Assembly (NCBI GenBank): GCA_029268145.1
Contig: JAJUHA010000004.1
Span: 49,607 to 113,606, forward strand
DNA from: Sphingomonadaceae bacterium
Lineage (GTDB): Bacteria > Pseudomonadota > Alphaproteobacteria > Sphingomonadales > Sphingomonadaceae
Length of the DNA stretch: 64,000 nt
Direction: 5' to 3'
The position numbers and the translations under genes are program-made. This document shows positions 8,727-15,632 of this stretch, in pieces (the first letter of the stretch is position 1; every line of letters starts with the position of its first letter). The notes beneath the pieces are model-generated. The model saw only the letters and a list, made by a program, of their open reading frames with translations. It was not told where the DNA came from and searched no databases.

Positions 8727-8786
8727 GAGGGAGAGGGAGAGGGAGAGGGGGAGAGGGGGAGAGGAAGGGAGAGAGGGAGGGGGAGA
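8727..8786 (+). repeat. 60-base pure purine tract with GGGAGA repeats
   Basis: Sixty consecutive purines run from 8727 to the A of the gntR start codon. The first part is an imperfect tandem array of GGGAGA units, then GGGGGAGA units, then a degenerate AGGAAGGGAGAG part. The tract contains many Shine-Dalgarno-like GGGAG cores, the last immediately before the ATG. A TTGACA (8714-8719) precedes it but there is no recognisable -10 because the tract occupies that place. Tandem-repeat length could vary by slippage and alter gntR expression. Confidence 0.9.
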
Positions 8787-9448
8787 TGGCGTCGCGCGCG
8801 GCCGACATCGCCTATGCCGAGATTCGCGGTCTCATCCTTTCGGGCGAGGCGCCGCCGGGCACGCGCCTCAAGGAGGAGGAGCTGGCCAGCCGCTGCGGGG
8901 TCTCGCGCACCCCGGTGCGGGACGCGCTCCGCCGGCTCGAAGGCGAGCTCTTCGTCGTAAGAAACGGCGCCAGCCGCATGTTCGTCGCCGACTGGCAGGC
9001 GGAGGATCTGGACGAACTGTTCGCGCTGCGCGGCATGATCGAGGCGCATGCCGCCGCCCGTGCCGCGCTGCGGATCGGGCCCGAGGCGCTCGCTGAGCTC
9101 GAGGCCGTGAACGCCAGGCTCGGCGAGGCCGTCGCCGGCCCCACGCCGGACATCGCCACCTTCCTCGAGGCAAATCGCCGCTTTCACGATCTCGTCATCG
9201 CCGCTGCCGAGTCGCCGCGGCTTCCGGCCGTGCTTGCACTCCTCGTCGAGCAGCCGATCGTGCGCCGCACCGCCCAGCACTATGGCCGCGAGGCGCTCGA
9301 GCGTTCCGCCGCCGAACATGCCGAGCTGGTGCGGGCGCTTGCCGCCCGCGACCCGGAATGGGCGCGCGGCGTGATGACCGGCCACATCCGCCGGGCCTAT
9401 CACGCCTTCGTCGAGGCCTCCCGGGTGGCTCCGGCGCGCGCGAGATAG
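8786..9448 (+). CDS. GntR-family transcriptional regulator, FCD subfamily
   Basis: 220 residues. The N-terminal winged helix (about residues 8-70) contains GEAPPGTRLKEEELASRCGV and SRTPVRDALRRLEGE, the standard GntR recognition-helix region. The C-terminal FCD domain is all-helical and has the expected metal-ligand histidines in NRRFHDLVIAA, AAEHAELVRAL and MTGHIRRAYHAF. FCD regulators bind a small organic-acid effector and usually repress a catabolic operon. It lies between the two operons of the island, and GTATAC palindromes occur in both divergent gaps, so it is the likely local repressor. Its 3' end overlaps the convergent cysteine-hydrolase gene by 49 bases. A long purine tract forms its leader. 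Confidence 0.92.
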   Translation: MASRAADIAYAEIRGLILSGEAPPGTRLKEEELASRCGVSRTPVRDALRRLEGELFVVRNGASRMFVADWQAEDLDELFALRGMIEAHAAARAALRIGPEALAELEAVNARLGEAVAGPTPDIATFLEANRRFHDLVIAAAESPRLPAVLALLVEQPIVRRTAQHYGREALERSAAEHAELVRALAARDPEWARGVMTGHIRRAYHAFVEASRVAPARAR

Positions 9449-10080
9449 GCCAGCGCCTCGTCGAGCCCGATGACATCGGCGGTCTTGGCGGCAAGGTCGA
9501 ACAGGTTGGCCGCGTGGACTCCGGCATCCCGGTCGCCGACTGCCTCGCGCACCACCAGCGGCACCAGGCCATGGCAGAGCGCGTCGACTGCGGTCGCGCG
9601 CACGCACCCCGAGGTAGAAAGGCCGGCGATGACGAGCGTGTCGACGCCCATGCCGCGCAGCATGGCGGCGAGACCGGTGGCGAAGAAGGCGCTCGGATAC
9701 TGCTTGGTCACCACGATGTCGCCCGGCTGCGGCGCGAGCTCGGGGGTGAAGTCGCCCAGCGGGTTGCCGGAATCGAAGCAGGCAAGTGCGGCGATCTTCC
9801 GGTAGAACATCCCCCCGTCGCGCGCCGGGTCGTCACGGACATATTCGACCCGGGTGAAGATGGCGGGCACGTCGGCCGCCCGCGCGGCCTCGGCCAGCCG
9901 CGCTGCCGCGGCGCGCGCCGCCTCGACCCCGGCGTAGAGGGGCGAGTCCGCCACGAAATAGGCGGCGGCGAAATCGATCAGCAGCAGCGCCGGCCGGCTG
10001 CCCCAGGGCAGGCTGCCGCCGAAGCCCGCGGCGCGATAGTCCGCCGCCACGTCCGCCACGTCTGCCTTTGCCATCTCCAT
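9400..10080 (-). CDS. Isochorismatase-fold cysteine hydrolase (N-carbamoylsarcosine amidase-like)
   Basis: 226 residues from the ATG at 10080. The Asp-Lys-Cys triad is visible: Asp36 in ALLLIDFAAAYF, Lys126 in VVTKQYPSAF and Cys159 in GLSTSGCVRATAVDA, with the cis-peptide region before the cysteine. The C-terminal block REAVGDRDAGVHAANLFDL resembles N-carbamoylsarcosine amidase and maleamate amidase, which hydrolyse C-N bonds of carbamoyl or amide compounds. In creatinine breakdown an N-carbamoylsarcosine amidase acts after an N-methylhydantoinase; here HyuA and HyuB are encoded nearby, so a similar sequence is possible but unproven. The gene is divergent from the HMG-CoA-lyase operon and the gap carries the second TTGTATACAA site. 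Confidence 0.87.
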   Translation of the reverse strand: MEMAKADVADVAADYRAAGFGGSLPWGSRPALLLIDFAAAYFVADSPLYAGVEAARAAAARLAEAARAADVPAIFTRVEYVRDDPARDGGMFYRKIAALACFDSGNPLGDFTPELAPQPGDIVVTKQYPSAFFATGLAAMLRGMGVDTLVIAGLSTSGCVRATAVDALCHGLVPLVVREAVGDRDAGVHAANLFDLAAKTADVIGLDEALAYLARAGATREASTKA

Positions 10081-10134
10081 GCCCTTTCCGCTTGCCCTCG
10101 GCGCCGCGGCGGCTATAGGCCCGATTCGCGAAGA

Positions 10135-10144
10135 TTGTATACAA
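10135..10144. promoter_or_regulatory. Candidate GntR operator, site 2 (TTGTATACAA)
   Basis: A perfect 10-base palindrome, TTGTATACAA, in the 103-base gap between the divergent cysteine-hydrolase gene and the HMG-CoA-lyase-like gene. Nine of its ten bases match the site at 8673-8682. Its place in the gap between two divergent transcription units of the same island suggests one GntR/FCD regulator controls both sides. Confidence 0.65.
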
Positions 10145-10183
10145 GACGTCGCCGCACGCCACCGCAAGGCAGGAGGAGCGCGC

Positions 10184-11170
10184 ATGGCAGGAGACCCGCA
10201 TCCCGATGCTCCGCAGCCGGACGCCGCGGCCGTTCGGGCCGAGGCGGTCACCATCGTCGAGGTGGGCCCGCGCGATGGGCTCCAGAACGAGCGCGAGATC
10301 CTCTCCACGGCCGACAAGGTCGCCCTCATCGCCCGCCTCGCCGGGTTCGGCGCCACCCGCATCGAGGTGGCGAGTTTCGTCAATCCGCGCCGCGTGCCGC
10401 AGATGGCCGATGCGGAGGAGGTGATCGCGGCGCTGCCGCCCCGCGCGGCCCGGGGCTACTCCGCCATCGGCCTCTGCCTCAATCTGCGCGGGGTCGAGCG
10501 GGCGCTGGCCACGCTCGCGCTTCCCAACGGCGGGCTCGACGAGGCCGGCTGCGTGCTGGTTGCCACCGACAGCTTTGGCATCCGCAACCAGGGCCAGACC
10601 ATCGCCGACGGCATCGCCGCCAACCGGGAGATGCTGAAGGCCGCGAAGGCAGGCGGTCTTCTGCCCCAGGTCACCATCTCGGCGGCCTTCGGCTGCCCGT
10701 TCGAGGGCGAGGTGCCGCCAGGCCGCGTCGTGGCGCTGGCCGAGGCCATGGCCGAGGCGGGAGCAGCCGAGATCGCCCTTGCCGACACGATCGGAGTCGC
10801 CGTCCCCGCCCAGGTCACCGACCTCGTCGGCAGGGTGCGCGAAGCGGTCGGCGCCGTGCCGCTGCGCATCCACCTCCACGACACCCGCGGCCTTGCCCCG
10901 GCCAATGCCTGGGCGGCGTTCGAGGCGGGCGTCAGGGTGTTCGATTCCGCGCTCGGCGGGCTGGGCGGCTGCCCCTTTGCACCCAGGGCGACCGGCAATG
11001 TCGCGACCGAGGAGCTCGTCTATCTCTTCGAGCGTTCCGGCGTCGCGACCGGCCTTTCGCTCGAGGAAGCGATCGCGGCCAATCACTGGTTCGCGGGCAT
11101 CATGGGCCGGCCGCTTCCCAGCCGGGTCGGCCGGGCCGGGGATTTCGTGGCACAGAAGGAGGCGGCATGA
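10184..11170 (+). CDS. HMG-CoA-lyase-like enzyme
   Basis: 328 residues from the ATG at 10184, which has an excellent AGGAGG ribosome-binding site; upstream in-frame starts lack one. It is a DRE-TIM metallolyase: VGPRDGLQNE supplies the catalytic Arg-Asp, IHLHDTRGL the metal-binding His pair, and GGLGGCPFAPRATGNVATE the active-site cysteine loop with the metal-ligand Asn. All catalytic residues of 3-hydroxy-3-methylglutaryl-CoA lyase are therefore kept. Family members cleave 3-hydroxy-3-alkyl-CoA esters by retro-Claisen reaction, giving acetyl-CoA or a longer acyl-CoA plus a keto acid. As first gene of an operon with HyuAB and a CoA transferase it may perform the last, carbon-carbon-cleaving step. 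True HMG-CoA lyase of leucine breakdown is an alternative, but no leucine-pathway genes are adjacent. Confidence 0.88.
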   Translation: MAGDPHPDAPQPDAAAVRAEAVTIVEVGPRDGLQNEREILSTADKVALIARLAGFGATRIEVASFVNPRRVPQMADAEEVIAALPPRAARGYSAIGLCLNLRGVERALATLALPNGGLDEAGCVLVATDSFGIRNQGQTIADGIAANREMLKAAKAGGLLPQVTISAAFGCPFEGEVPPGRVVALAEAMAEAGAAEIALADTIGVAVPAQVTDLVGRVREAVGAVPLRIHLHDTRGLAPANAWAAFEAGVRVFDSALGGLGGCPFAPRATGNVATEELVYLFERSGVATGLSLEEAIAANHWFAGIMGRPLPSRVGRAGDFVAQKEAA

Positions 11171-13203
11171 GCTATCGTCTGGGGGTGGATGTCGGCGGCA
11201 CCTTCACCGACCTCCTCGTCATCGACGAGGAAAGCGGCGAGACCTGGCGGGAGAAGGTGCCCTCCACCCCCGATGATCCCTCGCGCGCCGTCGTTGCCGG
11301 TTCGCGCGCGCTGTGTGCCAAGGCCGGCGTGGCGCCCGAGGCGCTCTCGCTCTTCCTCCACGGCACCACGGTTGCGACCAACGCGGTGCTCGAGGCCAAG
11401 ATCGCCCGGGTCGGCCTCGTCGTCACCGAAGGCTATCGCCACATCCTCCAGATCGCCCGCAGCCTGGTGCCGGGCGGGCTTGCCGCCTGGATCGTCTGGC
11501 CCAAGCCCGAGCCCATGGCCCCGCTCGAGGCGACCATCGAGGTCAGCGAGCGGATCGCTGCCGACGGCTCGGTCGTCCGCCCGGTCGATGTCGCCGCGCT
11601 GCGCAGGGCCTGCCAGCGCCTGCGGGACGAGAAGGTCGAGGCCGTCACGGTGTGCCTCATCAACGCCTATGTGAACCCGGCGCACGAGCGCGAGGTGGCC
11701 GCCGTCCTCGCCGAGGAGCTTCCCGGCGTGCCGGTCAGCCTCTCCTCCGAGATCCTGCCCGAGATGCAGGAATATGAGCGGGCGCTGACCACGGTCGCCA
11801 ATTCCGCCGTCCGCCCCACGGTTGCCCGCTATGTCGGCAATCTCGACCGCGAGCTGAAGGCCTGGGGGACACCCGCCAAGCTCCACCTGCTGCGGTCCGA
11901 CGGCGGCCTGATGACGGCCGAGAAGAGCGCCGAGGCGCCGGTCAACCTCCTCATGTCGGGCCCGGCCGGCGGTGTCGCCGGTGCCGTGTTCGTGGCGAGG
12001 AACGCCGGCTTTCCCAACGTGCTCACCCTCGACATGGGCGGCACCTCGACCGATGTCGCCCTCATCGAGAACTACGAACCCCGCCTCAGGCGCGAGACCA
12101 GCGTCGGCCACCTGACGGTCCGCGCCTCGTCGCTCGACGTGAAGACGGTGGGCGCGGGCGGCGGCTCGATCGCGAGCGTGCCGGAACTGACGAAGGCGCT
12201 GCGCGTCGGCCCGCAATCGGCCGGCGCGGTGCCCGGCCCCGCCGCCTACGGCCGTGGCGGCGAGCTCCCGACCGTCACCGATGCCAATGTCGTCCTTGGC
12301 TATCTCCCCGAGAATCTGCTGGGGGGGAGCTTCCGGCTCGACCGCGAGGCCTCGAAGCGCGCGGTCCAGACCATTGCCGATGCGCTCGGGCTCGGCCTGA
12401 TGGAGGCCGCCGCCGGCATCATCTCGATCGTCAACGAGACCATGTTCGGCGCGCTCCGCCTCGTCTCGGTCCAGCAGGGCTATGACCCGCGCGATTTCGC
12501 CCTCATGGCCTTCGGCGGTGCCGGGCCGCTCCATGGCAATGCCATGGGGATGCTCATGGGCTCCTGGCCGGTCATCATCCCGCCCTCGCCCGGCATTCTC
12601 TGCGCCTATGGCGATGCGACGACCCGCCTCAGGGTCGATGCCCAGCGGAGCTTCAACCGGCTGGTGACCGAGACGAACGAGGCCGAGGTCGGCGCGGTCA
12701 TCGACACCATCGTCGCCGAAGTCACCGCCGAGCTCGAGACGGAGGGTGTGGCGAGCGCCGACATCGAGCTCCGGGTCGAGATCGACGTCCGCTATAAGGG
12801 CCAGGCCTTCGAGCTGCCGCTGGTCATGCCGGCGGGCGCGACCATCGCCGAGCTCGCCGCCCGCTTCGATGCCGAGCATCTCCGGCTCTTCACCTTCAAT
12901 CTCCCAGTCCCGCAGGAGCTGGTGAACATCCGCGTGGTGGCGCTGGGGAAGGCCGCCAACGTCACCGCCGAGCGGATCGCCGAGGGCACCGGCGACCCCG
13001 CCGCGGCGAAGCTCCGGGATCACGAGCTGTGGATGGATGGCCGGGCGCAGGCCGCCGCCATCTACGACCGCGCGCGGCTCCGCGCCGGAGACCGGGTGCC
13101 GGGTCCGGCCATCATCTGCGAGATGGACTCGACCACGCTCGTCCACGCCGGCCACTTTGCGAGCGTCGACTCCTTCGGCAACATCCTGATCCGGCCCGAA
13201 TGA
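11167..13203 (+). CDS. HyuA-type subunit of N-methylhydantoinase/5-oxoprolinase/acetone-carboxylase family
   Basis: 678 residues, starting at an ATG that overlaps the preceding stop (ATGA). The ASKHA ATPase landmarks are present: VDVGGTFTDLLV at the N-terminus, HGTTVATNAVLE, SGPAGGVAGAVF, LDMGGTSTDVALI and TVGAGGGSIA. HyuA subunits use ATP to activate a carbonyl or lactam and work with HyuB to hydrolyse cyclic amides (hydantoins, 5-oxoproline) or carboxylate ketones (acetone, acetophenone). The subunits are separate here, unlike the fused eukaryotic 5-oxoprolinase, and no acetone-carboxylase gamma subunit is seen. The substrate is unresolved; the neighbouring cysteine hydrolase favours a C-N substrate, the CoA transferase and lyase favour a carboxylation route. 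Confidence 0.9.
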   Translation: MSYRLGVDVGGTFTDLLVIDEESGETWREKVPSTPDDPSRAVVAGSRALCAKAGVAPEALSLFLHGTTVATNAVLEAKIARVGLVVTEGYRHILQIARSLVPGGLAAWIVWPKPEPMAPLEATIEVSERIAADGSVVRPVDVAALRRACQRLRDEKVEAVTVCLINAYVNPAHEREVAAVLAEELPGVPVSLSSEILPEMQEYERALTTVANSAVRPTVARYVGNLDRELKAWGTPAKLHLLRSDGGLMTAEKSAEAPVNLLMSGPAGGVAGAVFVARNAGFPNVLTLDMGGTSTDVALIENYEPRLRRETSVGHLTVRASSLDVKTVGAGGGSIASVPELTKALRVGPQSAGAVPGPAAYGRGGELPTVTDANVVLGYLPENLLGGSFRLDREASKRAVQTIADALGLGLMEAAAGIISIVNETMFGALRLVSVQQGYDPRDFALMAFGGAGPLHGNAMGMLMGSWPVIIPPSPGILCAYGDATTRLRVDAQRSFNRLVTETNEAEVGAVIDTIVAEVTAELETEGVASADIELRVEIDVRYKGQAFELPLVMPAGATIAELAARFDAEHLRLFTFNLPVPQELVNIRVVALGKAANVTAERIAEGTGDPAAAKLRDHELWMDGRAQAAAIYDRARLRAGDRVPGPAIICEMDSTTLVHAGHFASVDSFGNILIRPE

Positions 13204-13748
13204 TGCGCAGCCTCCTCCTCGCCGCCCTGCTCGCGGCCCCCACCCCGGCCGGTGCCGAGATTGTCGCCTCGGCACCCGACGGCTTCACCCTGCGCTTCGA
13301 GGGCGTGGCGGCGCGCCCACCCGAAGACGCCTGGGCCGCGCTTGCCGACTGGAGCGGCTGGTGGCCCGACGCGCACAGCTATTCCGGCAAGGCGTCGAAC
13401 CTTTCCTTCGAGGCCGAGGCCGATGGCGAGCTCGAGGAGGCATGGGAGGGCGGCTCGGTGAGCCACGGCGAGGTCGTGCTTGCCATGCCGCCGAAGCTGC
13501 TGCGCATGCACGCCGGCTTCGGCCCGCTCCAGGCGCTCCCCGTTGCCGGCGTGCTCGAGTTCGCGCTTGCGCCCGAAGGGCAGGGCACCCGCCTCACCAT
13601 GACCTACCGCGTCGGCGGCCCGGCCTCGGCCAGACTCGACAGCCTCGCCGCGCCCGTCCACACCGTGTTCGCCGAGGCCTTCGCCCGGCTTCTTGCCCAC
13701 ACCCCGCCGCCGCCGGACGCCGCGGAGCCGTCGCAGAAGGAGCCCTGA
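13200..13748 (+). CDS. Exported SRPBCC (START-like) protein
   Basis: About 182 residues. Two adjacent ATGs (13200, overlapping the hyuA stop; and 13203) could start it. A short signal peptide (MRSLLLAALLAAPTPAGA) suggests export to the periplasm. The body follows the SRPBCC pattern: FEGVAARPPEDAWAALADWSGWWP, a central sheet and a long C-terminal helix (VHTVFAEAFARLLAH), ending in a proline-rich tail. SRPBCC proteins bind hydrophobic ligands in a deep pocket. It is odd that an apparently exported protein is sandwiched between, and overlaps, genes for two cytoplasmic enzyme subunits; it may bind the imported substrate in the periplasm. Confidence 0.75.
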   Translation: MMRSLLLAALLAAPTPAGAEIVASAPDGFTLRFEGVAARPPEDAWAALADWSGWWPDAHSYSGKASNLSFEAEADGELEEAWEGGSVSHGEVVLAMPPKLLRMHAGFGPLQALPVAGVLEFALAPEGQGTRLTMTYRVGGPASARLDSLAAPVHTVFAEAFARLLAHTPPPPDAAEPSQKEP

Positions 13749-13750
13749 CC

Positions 13751-15628
13751 ATGCCCGCCCGCATCGTCGAGACCAACCCCAAGCCCTTCGCCCCCGTCCC
13801 CATCGATCCCGTCACGCTCGACATCATCGAGAATGCCCTCCGGAACGCGCGCATCGAGATGGACGCGACGCTGACGCGGACCGCCATGTCGCCGGGCATC
13901 CGCGAGCAGGGCGATGCCTTCCCGCTGATTGCCGACCACAGGGGCCGCATGATCGTGGGCCAGTTCGGCAGCTTCATCGATGGCTTCCTGAAAGCCTATG
14001 ACGGCGAGATCGAGGACGGGGACATGATCTTCCTCTCCGATCCCTACAGCTGCGAGGGCGCCATCTCCCACTCCAACGACTGGCTGGTCCTCCTTCCCGT
14101 CTTCCGCTCCGGCCGCCTGGTCGCCTGGACCGCCATGTTCGGCCACCAGTCCGACATCGGCGGCAAGGTCGCCGGCTCGATGCCGATCGACGCCAGTTCG
14201 ATCTACGAGGAAGGCGTGCGCATCCCGCCGGTCAAGCTCTATGCGCGCGGGGTCTACAACGGCGAGCTCATCAAGCTCATCATGCACCAGACGCGCAAGC
14301 CCGACTGGTGCGCGGCCGACCTCAACGCCCTCATCGCCTCCTGCCGGGTCGCCGCCCGCCGGGTCCAGGAGATGTGCGACCGCTTCGGCGAGGATGCCTA
14401 TGTCTCGGCGACCGAGGCGCTCCTCCAGCGCAACTACCGCGCGATGAAGGCGCTCATCGAAAGCTCCGTCTCGACCGATCGCGTCACCTTCGAGGATTAT
14501 GTGTGCGACGATGGCGTGGGCTACGGGCCCTACCGCATCCGCTGCGCCATGTGGCGGGAGGGCTCGAGGGTCATCCTCGACTTCGACGGGACCGACCCGC
14601 AGTCGGAGGCCTCGATCAACTTTTATCTCAACGAGAACATGTTCAAGATGTTCTTCGGCATCTACATGATCATGGTCTTCGACCCGGCGATCATGTTCAA
14701 TGACGGATTCTATGATCTCATCGAGGTCCGCATCCCCGAAGGCTCGCTCCTGAAGCCCCGCTACCCGGCCGCGCTTTCGGGCCGCACCCACGCGCTCGGC
14801 CGCATCTTCGACATCCTCGGTGGCCTGCTTGGCCAGCGCACCCCCGAATTCCTCTGCGCGGCCGGCTTCTCCTCCTCGCCGCACCTCATGTACTCGGGCC
14901 GCGACCGCAAGGGCGAATGGTTCCAGCTGTTCCAGATCGGCTTTGGCGGAATTCCCGGCAAGCCCTTCGGCGACGGCCCCGACGGCCACTCGCTCTGGCC
15001 CGGCTTCACCAATGTTCCCAACGAGTTCCTCGAACGCTACTTCCCGCTGCGGATCGAGCGTTACGAGGCGCTCGCCGACAGCGGCGGCCCCGGCAGGTTC
15101 CGCGGCGGCAACGGCATCAAAATGAGCTACCGCTTCCTCGAGCCCGGCACGGTCTCGATCCACGATGACCGCTGGTTCACCTACCCCTGGGGCGTCAATG
15201 GCGGGAAGCCCGGCGCCCGGGCGCGGAAGATCCTCGAGAAGCCCGACGGCACCACGCGCATCCTCCCCAACAAGGCCGACAGCGTGAAGGTGGAGGAGGG
15301 GGACGTGCTCCACTTCATCACCTGGGGGGGCGGCGGCTGGGGCGACCCGCTCGAGCGCGACCCGGCGCTGGTTGCGAAGGAAGTCCGCCAGGGTCTCGTC
15401 ACCCCCGAGGGCGCGCGCCGCTACGGAGTCGTCTGCGATGCCGAGGGCGCGCTCGATGCAGCGGCGACCGAAGCGCTGCGGGCAGGGATGCGCGCTGCAG
15501 CCACCAGCAACGCCCTGTTCGACTTCGGCGGCACGATCGAGGAGCTGCGCGCGCGCTGCGAGGCCGAGACCGGCCTGCCCGCGCCGAAGCCGCCGGTGTG
15601 GCAGCATCTGAAGCAGGCCGCGGAATAA
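13751..15628 (+). CDS. HyuB-type subunit of N-methylhydantoinase/5-oxoprolinase/acetone-carboxylase family
   Basis: 625 residues from the ATG at 13751, two bases after the SRPBCC stop. Family landmarks are DPVTLDIIENALRNARIEMD at the start, then LIADHRGRMIVGQFGS, DGDMIFLSDPYSCEGAISHS, FGHQSDIGGKVAGSMP and EEGVRIPPVKLY, then the C-terminal GGPGRFRGGNGI and ITWGGGGWGDPLERDP. HyuB carries the metal-dependent half of the reaction; it acts with HyuA after ATP activation. Length is on the long side for HyuB (commonly about 520-590). With HyuA encoded one gene upstream the two almost certainly form one complex, whose substrate is unknown. Confidence 0.9.
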   Translation: MPARIVETNPKPFAPVPIDPVTLDIIENALRNARIEMDATLTRTAMSPGIREQGDAFPLIADHRGRMIVGQFGSFIDGFLKAYDGEIEDGDMIFLSDPYSCEGAISHSNDWLVLLPVFRSGRLVAWTAMFGHQSDIGGKVAGSMPIDASSIYEEGVRIPPVKLYARGVYNGELIKLIMHQTRKPDWCAADLNALIASCRVAARRVQEMCDRFGEDAYVSATEALLQRNYRAMKALIESSVSTDRVTFEDYVCDDGVGYGPYRIRCAMWREGSRVILDFDGTDPQSEASINFYLNENMFKMFFGIYMIMVFDPAIMFNDGFYDLIEVRIPEGSLLKPRYPAALSGRTHALGRIFDILGGLLGQRTPEFLCAAGFSSSPHLMYSGRDRKGEWFQLFQIGFGGIPGKPFGDGPDGHSLWPGFTNVPNEFLERYFPLRIERYEALADSGGPGRFRGGNGIKMSYRFLEPGTVSIHDDRWFTYPWGVNGGKPGARARKILEKPDGTTRILPNKADSVKVEEGDVLHFITWGGGGWGDPLERDPALVAKEVRQGLVTPEGARRYGVVCDAEGALDAAATEALRAGMRAAATSNALFDFGGTIEELRARCEAETGLPAPKPPVWQHLKQAAE

Positions 15629-15632
15629 TCCC

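Noticed and set aside
8726..8786. Purine tract considered as a CRISPR or coding repeat
   Set aside because: There are no spacers, units are only 6-8 bases and irregular, and the translation would be a Glu/Gly/Arg- or Pro/Ser/Leu-only peptide. It is treated as a leader repeat.
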